Program-made: the position numbers and the translations under genes
Notes under the pieces: generated by a model
Seen by the model: the letters and a program-made list of their open reading frames with translations, nothing else
The model's database searches: none
Told to the model about the DNA's origin: nothing
Source of the DNA: Caldisericota bacterium
GTDB taxonomy: Bacteria > Caldisericota > Caldisericia > Cryosericales > Cryosericaceae
NCBI GenBank assembly: GCA_026390285.1
Contig: JAPLGH010000188.1
Location: 1-12,179 of the forward strand
Direction: 5' to 3'
Length of the DNA stretch: 12,179 nt
Part shown: in pieces, positions 6,960-12,179 of the stretch
Layout: the number at the start of each line of letters is the position of its first letter
Position numbering within the stretch: position 1 is the first letter of the stretch

Positions 6960-7118
6960 TCAGGCTTTTTCGAAGAGGTCCTTGGCAGCACCGCAGTCTG
7001 GGCAGACCCACGTGTCTGGGAGATCCTCAAACTTGACGCCGGGGTTGATTTCTTGTGTGCTGTCACCGATAGCCGGGTCGTACACGTATCCGCAAACAGT
7101 GCAAATCCACTTCTCCAT
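6960..7118 (-). CDS. Rubredoxin
   Basis: This 52-residue one-iron electron carrier has two knuckles, CTVCGYVYDP near the N-terminus and CPDCGAAKDLFE near the C-terminus. The four Cys hold the Fe(SCys)4 site, and conserved aromatic residues (Trp4, Tyr11, Tyr13, Trp37) surround it. The ATG at 7118 is chosen over the longer in-frame start at 7214 because GGAGG lies seven bases upstream and the protein then has the standard rubredoxin length. It is the first gene of a two-gene unit with the flavoprotein. In anaerobes such pairs often feed flavodiiron proteins or rubrerythrins that remove oxygen or peroxide. No such acceptor is encoded in this window. Confidence 0.97.
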   Translation of the reverse strand: MEKWICTVCGYVYDPAIGDSTQEINPGVKFEDLPDTWVCPDCGAAKDLFEKA

Positions 7119-7173
7119 GGCAGTTCCTCCTTGTGTCGAGCGGCTGGAAAGAGCAGAACTCTTCCGTTTACCG

Positions 7174-7202
7174 AGTGTATGGTGAAAAGCCGTTTTTTGC
7201 AA
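7174..7202 (-). promoter_or_regulatory. Predicted promoter for the rubredoxin operon
   Basis: On the minus strand, TTGCAA (7197-7202) and TACACT (7174-7179) are spaced 17 bases apart. Each is a 4/6 match to consensus. The predicted start near 7167 leaves a leader of about 49 bases. Confidence 0.4.
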
Positions 7203-7209
7203 GTCGATG

Positions 7210-7229
7210 GCCACACACTGTGCGGTGGC
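7210..7229. repeat. Small inverted repeat between the divergent rubredoxin and ior promoters
   Basis: GCCAC (7210-7214) and GTGGC (7225-7229) flank a ten-base centre that itself contains CACACTGTG. It lies just upstream of both -35 boxes, so a regulator could bind here and act on both transcripts. The arms are short and chance is a real possibility. Confidence 0.25.
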
Positions 7230-7232
7230 TCT

Positions 7233-7260
7233 TTGACAGGCGAAGCGGATGCAGTATGAT
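7233..7260 (+). promoter_or_regulatory. Predicted strong sigma70-type promoter for iorAB
   Basis: A perfect TTGACA (7233-7238), a 16-base spacer and TATGAT (7255-7260, 5/6) form a promoter. The predicted start near 7267 leaves a leader of about 28 bases containing the GGGAGG ribosome binding site of iorA. Confidence 0.7.
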
Positions 7261-7294
7261 ATGAAATCGAGTCTGAAAGGCGTCGGGAGGTAAC

Positions 7295-9169
7295 ATGAAG
7301 TATCAAGCGTTGGTTGACGGCAGGGTAGGAGACCATGAACTGCTCCTGGGCAACGAGGCCGCCGTCCGAGGTGCTCTGGAGGCTGGTATTGGTGTAGCGG
7401 CCAGCTATCCTGGGACTCCCTCGTCGGAAATAGGGGACGTGTTCAGTGTTGTGGCGAAGGCTTCAGGAGTGTACTTCGAGTATTCGGCGAACGAGAAAGT
7501 CGCTCTTGAAGTCGCAGCAGCCTCGGCAGCAAGTGGTGTTCGATCTTTTACGTTCATGAAGCACGTCGGGCTGAATGTTGCGTCGGATTCCTTTATGACC
7601 ACGGCATATGTGGGCACCAGGGCGGGGTTTGTCGTTCTTTCCGCGGATGATCCGTCAACGCACTCATCACAGAATGAGCAGGACAACAGATACTACGCGC
7701 GCCTCGCAAATGTCCCCATGCTGGAGCCTTCGAATCCACAAGAAACCAAGGATGCCATGGTGGAGGCCTTCAACATCTCGGAGCAACTGGAACTCCCGGT
7801 TCTGTTCCGGACGACGACTCGAGTTGCCCACATGCGCGGCGACGTTGTTTTCGGCGCTCGAAGGCCTGTGGTGCGGCGAAGCGTTTTTGAGAAGGATCCG
7901 TCGAGGTTTGTACCGGTGCCCGCGAATTCCTCGAGAATGCACGTCAAGTTGCTCGGAAGACTCGCCGAGGCTCGTCATCTCAGCGAAACGTCGTCGCTGA
8001 ATCACGTCGTCGACGTCGGTGTCGGGGGAAAGGTGGGGATCGTTACGGTGGGTAGCACGTTCAACTACGTCGTCGATGCCCTGAAGGAGCTTGGAGTATC
8101 TGCTCGCGTGTTCAAGATAGGTTTTTCCTATCCGCTTCCGCTCGACAGAATCCGCGATTTTGCCTTGGGCATGGAAGAGCTGCTTGTTGTCGAGGAACTC
8201 GAGCCTCTCATGGAAAATGACATTAAGGCCGATTTCCTGTCACACGGTACCACGACCCCAGTTTGTGGCAAGGAGGAGCTCCTTATACCACGTGTGCACG
8301 AACTCAATATCGGTGTGGTGGCAAGAGTTCTGGCCCATCACTTTGGCTTACCAGTGCATGTGCCCGCTTCAGGCAGGGCGCAGTCGTGGTCGGTGCCGCT
8401 TCCGTCACGGCCGCCGGTCCTGTGTCCCGGGTGCCCTCATCGCGGATCGTACCTTGCTGTGCGTTGTGCCATACGTGAACTGGGAATCCCGGAGCCCGTC
8501 TTTGCCTCCGACATCGGGTGCTACACGCTCGGCATGGCAGCTCCTTTCAGCGCGGCAGACTACCTTCTGTCCATGGGATCCAGCGTGGGGACTGCCGGCG
8601 GGTTCGACGTGGCAACCGACCAGAAAGTCTTCTCGTTTATCGGTGACAGCACTTTCTTCCATGCTGGCTTGTCTGCTCTGGCAAGCGCCATTCACAACAA
8701 GCATCGGTTTGTCCTGACGGTCTTGGACAACCGGACAACCGCAATGACCGGACATCAGCCCAACCCATCCATGCTGACGGATGCCGTGGGTGACCCAGCA
8801 CCGGCTATCAGTATCGAAGCGGTCGCGAGGTCAATGGGTGTTCCCTTCGTCAAGGTCATCAACCCGTATAGGGTGGCCGAGGCTACTGAGGCCTACAAGG
8901 AGGCCGCCCAGGTGGACGGCGTCGCCGTCATCGTATCTAGACAGGTTTGTAGCCTTCTCCTGGACCGCGCGAAGCGTGCGAAAGGCATCTGGCAGACGTT
9001 TCAAATCGACCGCAGTGTCTGTACGGGCTGTCTGACTTGCATCCATGACGTTGCTTGCCCCGCCATCTTTGTGTCTGAAGGAAAGGGTGAGATCAACCAG
9101 GAACTGTGTGACGGATGCGGCGTGTGTTCGCAGGTCTGTTCAGTACATGCGATCGGAGTGAAGAAATGA
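7295..9169 (+). CDS. iorA: Indolepyruvate ferredoxin oxidoreductase, alpha subunit
   Basis: IorA is the thiamine-diphosphate subunit that oxidatively decarboxylates indolepyruvate and other aryl-pyruvates to the acyl-CoA while reducing ferredoxin. The 624-residue length fits the family. The N-terminal pyrimidine-binding part includes SYPGTPSSE (38-45). The thiamine-diphosphate domain contains CPGCPHRGSY (377-386), the Mg/diphosphate motif GDSTFFHAGLSAL (450-462) and DNRTTAMTGHQPNPS (478-492). The C-terminus carries two [4Fe-4S] motifs: Cys576/579/582/588, with the longer last gap usual for this subunit, and Cys605/608/611/615. The ATG at 7295 follows GGGAGG by four bases. The stop overlaps the iorB start as ATGA, so the two subunits are made together. 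The enzyme is found in anaerobes that degrade amino acids. Confidence 0.96.
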   Translation: MKYQALVDGRVGDHELLLGNEAAVRGALEAGIGVAASYPGTPSSEIGDVFSVVAKASGVYFEYSANEKVALEVAAASAASGVRSFTFMKHVGLNVASDSFMTTAYVGTRAGFVVLSADDPSTHSSQNEQDNRYYARLANVPMLEPSNPQETKDAMVEAFNISEQLELPVLFRTTTRVAHMRGDVVFGARRPVVRRSVFEKDPSRFVPVPANSSRMHVKLLGRLAEARHLSETSSLNHVVDVGVGGKVGIVTVGSTFNYVVDALKELGVSARVFKIGFSYPLPLDRIRDFALGMEELLVVEELEPLMENDIKADFLSHGTTTPVCGKEELLIPRVHELNIGVVARVLAHHFGLPVHVPASGRAQSWSVPLPSRPPVLCPGCPHRGSYLAVRCAIRELGIPEPVFASDIGCYTLGMAAPFSAADYLLSMGSSVGTAGGFDVATDQKVFSFIGDSTFFHAGLSALASAIHNKHRFVLTVLDNRTTAMTGHQPNPSMLTDAVGDPAPAISIEAVARSMGVPFVKVINPYRVAEATEAYKEAAQVDGVAVIVSRQVCSLLLDRAKRAKGIWQTFQIDRSVCTGCLTCIHDVACPAIFVSEGKGEINQELCDGCGVCSQVCSVHAIGVKK

Positions 9170-9759
9170 GCTCACTGAATGTGTTCTTTGCTGGAGTAGG
9201 AGGTCAGGGCATTATCACCGGGGCCAGTATCATCGCACGAGCTTCCATTGCTGCCGGCCTGAACGCAGTCATGAGCGAGGTTCATGGCATGGCACAGCGA
9301 GGGGGCTCGGTGGTTTGTGAGCTTCGTTTGGGGGATGTTCATAGTCCTATGATCCCGGAGGGCGAGGCGGACCTTGTCATAGGGTTCGAGCCGGTCGAGG
9401 CAGTCCGATCACTCACAAAGGCCAACCATAGCACTATCATCATAACCGAGGTGCGCCCGATTATCCCCGTGAGCGTCTCACTGGGAGGCACACCTTATCC
9501 GGCAGTGGATGATCTCCTGGCGTACCTTCGCTCGCAGGTTGCGGCGGTCTACGCTGTTCCTGCCGCCGCTATGGCCGAGGAGATCGGGTTGCCGCAGGCC
9601 GCGAATGTCGTCTTGCTTGGAGCAGCCATGGGAACCGGCCTGATTCCTCTGGAGCTTGGGACCATACGCGAGACGCTTTCTCGTACGGTGCCGGCAAAGG
9701 CCTTGGAGGCCAATTTGCGAGCACTGCAGGGGGGATTCGAGTTGACCCGGAAGGCTTAG
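9166..9759 (+). CDS. iorB: Indolepyruvate ferredoxin oxidoreductase, beta subunit
   Basis: This is the 197-residue small subunit of the IorAB complex, matching the gamma-type domain of 2-oxoacid:ferredoxin oxidoreductases. The signature GVGGQGIITGASIIARA lies at residues 9-25. The segment SEVHGMAQRGGSVVCELRLG follows at about 38-57. The domain normally binds CoA and positions it for the thiamine-diphosphate subunit. The start ATG overlaps the iorA stop by four bases, a standard translational-coupling arrangement. The stop lies only 21 bases from the stop of the convergent histidine phosphatase gene, and no terminator fits in that gap. A hairpin at 9790-9823, inside the opposing gene, is the likely end of the transcript. 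Confidence 0.95.
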   Translation: MSSLNVFFAGVGGQGIITGASIIARASIAAGLNAVMSEVHGMAQRGGSVVCELRLGDVHSPMIPEGEADLVIGFEPVEAVRSLTKANHSTIIITEVRPIIPVSVSLGGTPYPAVDDLLAYLRSQVAAVYAVPAAAMAEEIGLPQAANVVLLGAAMGTGLIPLELGTIRETLSRTVPAKALEANLRALQGGFELTRKA

Positions 9760-9780
9760 AACAACTGCGAGGGAATCGAG

Positions 9781-10383
9781 CTAGGCGAGGTGGCAGGTCG
9801 AGTCAATGACTCGGGCCTGCCACTTGCTGGTCTCGGCCTCGAAGATCGAAATGCAGGCGTTTGGTTGGGTGAAGCTGCTATAGCTACTGAGGGGAAGGTC
9901 CAGCAGAACAGACATGAGGACACGGTTGAACCCTCCGTGGGCGACGACGAGCACCAGGTCCCCGGAACTGGATTCGACCATCGAACGCACCTTTTCGGCA
10001 CGGCGACCCACATCAGCCAGGGACTCGCCGCCATCTGGCCGGGCTTCTAGCGACTTGAGTTCCCATGCTGCCAACGTTGCCGGGTACATAGCCCCTATTT
10101 CGTTCCACGTATGCCCTTCCCAGCTTCCCAAGTCGATCTCCCGCAGCTCGGGCATGACGATGGGTGAGATGCCCAGGTTGACACCCACGGGTTCCGCGAT
10201 GGCACGGGCCCGAATCAGTGGACTCGTGAAGATTGTATCGAACTGGAGAGTCGACAGGAATGTCACAGTCTTCGCTGTCTGAGCGAGGCCATCGATGGAC
10301 AAGGGCGTATCGCGGCTGCCCTGGACTCTGCCCTCCAGGTTCCAGGTCGTTTCGGCGTGACGTACGAGATAGATGGTTTTCAT
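9781..10383 (-). CDS. Histidine phosphatase family protein (phosphoglycerate mutase-like/CobC-like)
   Basis: This 200-residue protein has the branch-1 histidine phosphatase fold. LVRHAETTWN at residues 6-15 contains Arg8 and the phospho-accepting His9. Arg58 and Arg60 (TSPLIRAR), the acid residue Glu82 (ELREIDLGSWEG) and His149 (VVAHGG) complete the active site. All residues needed for phosphatase activity are present. Close relatives include alpha-ribazole phosphatase (CobC), cofactor-dependent phosphoglycerate mutase-like phosphatases and small-molecule phosphatases, and no cobalamin gene is nearby to favour CobC. The ATG at 10383 has AGAGG six bases upstream on the minus strand. The gene is divergent from the SCIFF locus and convergent with iorB. 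Confidence 0.93.
   Translation of the reverse strand: MKTIYLVRHAETTWNLEGRVQGSRDTPLSIDGLAQTAKTVTFLSTLQFDTIFTSPLIRARAIAEPVGVNLGISPIVMPELREIDLGSWEGHTWNEIGAMYPATLAAWELKSLEARPDGGESLADVGRRAEKVRSMVESSSGDLVLVVAHGGFNRVLMSVLLDLPLSSYSSFTQPNACISIFEAETSKWQARVIDSTCHLA
9790..9823. terminator. Long hairpin in the 3' end of the phosphatase gene, candidate terminator for iorAB
   Basis: GTGGCAGG (9790-9797) pairs with CCTGCCAC (9816-9823). Inside it, CGAGTC (9799-9804) pairs with GACTCG (9808-9813) around the loop AAT, with a small internal bulge. This gives 14 base pairs in 34 bases. It starts 30 bases after the iorB stop and lies within the last codons of the opposite phosphatase gene. It is not followed by a U-tract on either strand. 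Confidence 0.5.
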
Positions 10384-10393
10384 GCTCGACCTC

Positions 10394-10424
10394 TTGACTT
10401 ATGGCTGCTTATCGTGGATATTAT
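10394..10424 (+). promoter_or_regulatory. Predicted promoter for the SCIFF locus
   Basis: TTGACT (10394-10399, 5/6) is followed by TATTAT (10419-10424, 5/6) with a long 19-base spacer. A GATATT at 10417-10422 would give a 17-base spacer but a poorer box. The predicted start near 10431 leaves a leader of about 30 bases containing the AAGGGAG ribosome binding site of the SCIFF peptide. Confidence 0.45.
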
Positions 10425-10460
10425 GTGGACAAAATCTCGGTTTGAGAAGGGAGCAACACT

Positions 10461-10628
10461 GTGAAGTTCATTAAGCTGGTAGCAGTGAAGACTATTGACA
10501 TCAATGATAAGCTTGCGAAGGCATGTCGTGAGTGCCAGACTCCCTGCAAGTCTGCTTGCAAGACGTCCTCGACCGTAGGCAACCAGGTCTGCGAGACCAG
10601 AAAGAAACCCGAGAGGTTCATCTGGTAG
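10461..10628 (+). CDS. SCIFF-like peptide precursor with five cysteines
   Basis: SCIFF peptides (six cysteines in forty-five residues) are ribosomally made substrates of a dedicated radical SAM enzyme, which forms a Cys-to-Thr thioether. Their biological role is unknown. This 55-residue product starts at GTG 10461, seven bases after AAGGGAG. It has a leader of about 20 residues (KFIKLVAVKTIDINDKLAKA) and then the core CRECQTPCKSACKTSSTV, continuing to GNQVCE. Cysteines are at 22, 25, 29, 33 and 44. The canonical spacing C-x2-C-x3-C-x3-C-x3-C-x6-C is kept exactly, but position 37 is Ser (TCG) instead of the fifth Cys. The Cys33/Thr38 pair, corresponding to the reported thioether partners, is preserved. 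A basic 11-residue tail follows the last Cys, longer than I recall for clostridial members. The maturase gene follows at once. Confidence 0.93.
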   Translation: MKFIKLVAVKTIDINDKLAKACRECQTPCKSACKTSSTVGNQVCETRKKPERFIW

Positions 10629-10631
10629 CTC

Positions 10632-12017
10632 GTGGCTCTCTCCCGCATTCTACCCGCCTCGATCCATGTCTTCGAGAGAGGCGGTTTTTTTGTGCTCCTG
10701 GACGTTTCATCAGGGTCAATCTTCTCGCTTGACGAACGAGTCTACCGTTATCTTCAGCTGGTTCTTGCGAACCCTTCGACGGAGAATGAGGCCGTCCGGT
10801 GGCTGATTGGCTTGGATGCGGAGACAGTCACCGAAATCGAAGGCGAGCTTGAGCAGCTTGTCGCTGCAGGGTATCTTTTCACACAAGCAGTACGGCCCAC
10901 AGAAGATGGATCGGTGTTGACGCTGAAGTCTCTGTGCCTCAACGTCGCCCATGAGTGCAACTTTGCGTGCACGTATTGTTTTGCTCATGGAGGCGACTAC
11001 CACGGTGAAGTGACGCTAATGACTCAGGAGGTCGCCCGCGCAGGAATCGATTTCCTTGTTCGCGAGAGCGGGCTTCACCGGAACGTTGAGGTCGACTTCT
11101 TCGGTGGTGAACCCCTCATGAACTGGGACGTTGTCGTCGATACGATGGCATACGCCCGATCGACATATCCGGCGAAGAAATGGCGGTTCACCCTGACGAC
11201 CAACGGCTCATTGCTCCGGGATGACATGTTTCCGGTGCTCGAGGCGAATGACGTGTCCGTTGTCCTTAGTCTGGATGGTGGCAGGACGGCCAACGACGCC
11301 AATCGTGTGTTCAAGGAAGGGCGTGGCACGTTCGACACCATTATTGAACGGATACAGCATTTCACCCGTACGCGTGATGAAGGTGGCTACTTCGTCCGGG
11401 GAACATATGCACGGAACACTCTGGCATTTGCAGAGAGCGTTCGAGACCTCCACGGCCTGGGGTTCAAGTACATCTCGATGGAGCCGGTTGTACTCTCGGC
11501 AGACTCGGCCCTTGCCCTTCAGGCGAGCGACCTGCCGGCAATTCGTACCCAATATGAGGAACTCATCGCGTACTTCCTGAGCGAACTGGGATCAGGAACT
11601 GGGTTTGATTTTTTCCATTTCAAGCTGGATCTTGAAGCAGGACCATGTCTCAGCAAACGCATCTATGGATGTGGTGCTGGTGTCGAATACATGGCGGTCG
11701 CTCCGAATGGCGATGTATTCCCCTGCCATCAGTTCGACGGCGTCCAGGAGTACAGGATGGGAAATGTCCTCGCGCACCCGTCTCTGGAGCGGCCTGATCT
11801 GGTGGCAGAGTTTGCTCACGCCAACTTTTTGTTTGCCAAGGAAGAATGCGGCAGCTGCTGGGCACGCTTCTACTGCAGTGGCGGGTGCCTTGCCAATAAC
11901 TACGCGACTACTGGTGCCCTCCTGAAGCCTTACGCGCTCGGATGTGCTGTCCAGAAGGAACGAATCGAGGCTGCTTTGGCGGTGAAAGCGGCGGAGTCGC
12001 CAGAGAACATTCTGTAA
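10632..12017 (+). CDS. SCIFF radical SAM/SPASM maturase (thioether-forming)
   Basis: This 461-residue enzyme is predicted to install a Cys-Thr thioether in the upstream peptide. Residues about 10-85 fit the N-terminal peptide-recognition (RRE-like) domain of this family (SIHVFERGGFFVLLDVSSGS). The radical SAM cluster motif CNFACTYC has Cys109, 113 and 116. FGGEPLMN (157-164) is the SAM-binding GGE region. FTLTTNGSLL, LSLDGG and GFKYISMEPVV follow along the barrel. Eight cysteines in the SPASM/auxiliary-cluster region (339, 347, 365, 406, 409, 415, 419, 438) would bind further [4Fe-4S] clusters, within CGAGVEYMAVAPNGDVFPCH and CGSCWARFYCSGGC. The GTG start at 10632 lies three bases after the peptide stop, in the same frame and without a well-placed ribosome binding site. 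A GTG at 10692 is a less likely alternative because it would remove the first strand of the recognition domain. Confidence 0.94.
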   Translation: MALSRILPASIHVFERGGFFVLLDVSSGSIFSLDERVYRYLQLVLANPSTENEAVRWLIGLDAETVTEIEGELEQLVAAGYLFTQAVRPTEDGSVLTLKSLCLNVAHECNFACTYCFAHGGDYHGEVTLMTQEVARAGIDFLVRESGLHRNVEVDFFGGEPLMNWDVVVDTMAYARSTYPAKKWRFTLTTNGSLLRDDMFPVLEANDVSVVLSLDGGRTANDANRVFKEGRGTFDTIIERIQHFTRTRDEGGYFVRGTYARNTLAFAESVRDLHGLGFKYISMEPVVLSADSALALQASDLPAIRTQYEELIAYFLSELGSGTGFDFFHFKLDLEAGPCLSKRIYGCGAGVEYMAVAPNGDVFPCHQFDGVQEYRMGNVLAHPSLERPDLVAEFAHANFLFAKEECGSCWARFYCSGGCLANNYATTGALLKPYALGCAVQKERIEAALAVKAAESPENIL

Positions 12018-12049
12018 CCACGGCGTGACTTGACAGTTTGATGGAGGAT

Positions 12050-12096
12050 CGATCGCCGTCACAATACGCAGAGCGTTGTGACGGCGATCGCATTTT
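12050..12096 (+). terminator. Strong intrinsic terminator after the SCIFF locus
   Basis: CGATCGCCGTCACAA (12050-12064) and TTGTGACGGCGATCG (12076-12090) form a perfect 15-bp stem. The loop contains a further three-pair CGC/GCG helix capped by AGA. The stem is followed by CATTTT. It begins 33 bases after the maturase stop. Confidence 0.85.
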
Positions 12097-12172
12097 CGAG
12101 TGTGGCCAGAGTGACATGATAGCTGCTGGGACGAGGCGGAGACACCATTGACCGTTGTTGAGGAGGTGCTGG

Positions 12173-12179
12173 ATGCCAC
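12173..12179 (+). CDS. Start of a further gene, 3' truncated by the window edge
   Basis: An ATG at 12173 is preceded by a perfect AGGAGG (12161-12166) with six bases of spacing, the best ribosome binding site in the window. Only the first two codons (Met-Pro) are visible, so the product cannot be named. The strong hairpin ending at 12090 separates it from the SCIFF locus, so it is probably a separate transcription unit. No convincing promoter is seen between 12097 and 12160. Confidence 0.55.

Noticed and set aside
10685..10691. Run of seven T near the start of the maturase gene as a possible phase-variation or slippage site
   Set aside because: It simply encodes Gly-Phe-Phe-Val in the recognition domain, the run is short, and there is no evidence of a regulated frame change.
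10692..10694. GTG at 10692 as maturase start, with GAGAGG upstream
   Set aside because: It would remove the first part of the N-terminal peptide-recognition domain, including the conserved-looking SIHVFERGGFF. The GTG at 10632 keeps the full domain.
11592..12179. Long minus-strand open frame at the end of the window
   Set aside because: It is antisense to the SCIFF maturase and runs through the 12050-12090 terminator hairpin. The residues look like shadow translation.
1..12179. Mobile elements, CRISPR arrays, tRNA or rRNA genes
   Set aside because: No transposase, regular repeat array, terminal repeats or tRNA-like clover-leaf were seen, and the window looks like core chromosome.

Overview
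The window reads as a moderately GC-rich bacterial chromosome segment (mid-50s to 60 % GC by eye). It is densely packed with ordinary sigma70-type promoters and Shine-Dalgarno sites. An anaerobic lifestyle is suggested by an indolepyruvate:ferredoxin oxidoreductase (iorAB), a rubredoxin with a rubredoxin-reductase-like flavoprotein, and a SCIFF-type peptide with its radical SAM maturase. The SCIFF pair is typical of Clostridia. Both SCIFF and Ndk carry unusual substitutions, so a deep-branching anaerobic lineage outside the classic Clostridia is equally possible. I cannot name the taxon.

Layout. (1) 1-3389, plus strand: the 3' part of pnp, then an M16 zinc peptidase, dUTPase and a family-4 uracil-DNA glycosylase, with overlapping or close junctions like one operon. 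(2) 3390-3624: an intergenic stretch with no convincing gene. It holds one weak hairpin that could end the minus-strand unit. (3) 3625-4509, minus strand: ndk (GTG start) followed by a MarR-type regulator. (4) 4510-4668: divergent promoters. The plus-strand promoter places its start site on the ATG of a membrane-anchored phospholipase-D-like protein (4669-5676), so the mRNA may be leaderless. (5) 5679-5706: a perfect 11-bp hairpin between convergent genes. (6) 5739-7118, minus strand: rubredoxin then an NAD(P)H/FAD oxidoreductase. (7) 7119-7294: divergent promoters. (8) 7295-9759, plus strand: iorA and iorB with an ATGA overlap. (9) 9781-10383, minus strand: a histidine phosphatase whose last codons contain a large hairpin that may also end the ior transcript. 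(10) 10461-12017, plus strand: a SCIFF-like peptide with five instead of six cysteines, followed three bases later and in the same frame by its radical SAM/SPASM maturase, then a 15-bp terminator hairpin. (11) 12173: the first bases of a further plus-strand gene behind a perfect AGGAGG.

How the parts fit. dUTPase, uracil-DNA glycosylase and nucleoside diphosphate kinase all act on dUTP/dNTP balance and uracil in DNA. Rubredoxin and its flavoprotein form an NAD(P)H-to-rubredoxin electron chain, often used to detoxify oxygen in anaerobes. IorAB oxidises aryl-pyruvates from amino-acid degradation to acyl-CoA and reduces ferredoxin. The SCIFF locus is the nearest thing to an unusual system: a ribosomally made, post-translationally cross-linked peptide of unknown biological role, here in a variant form.
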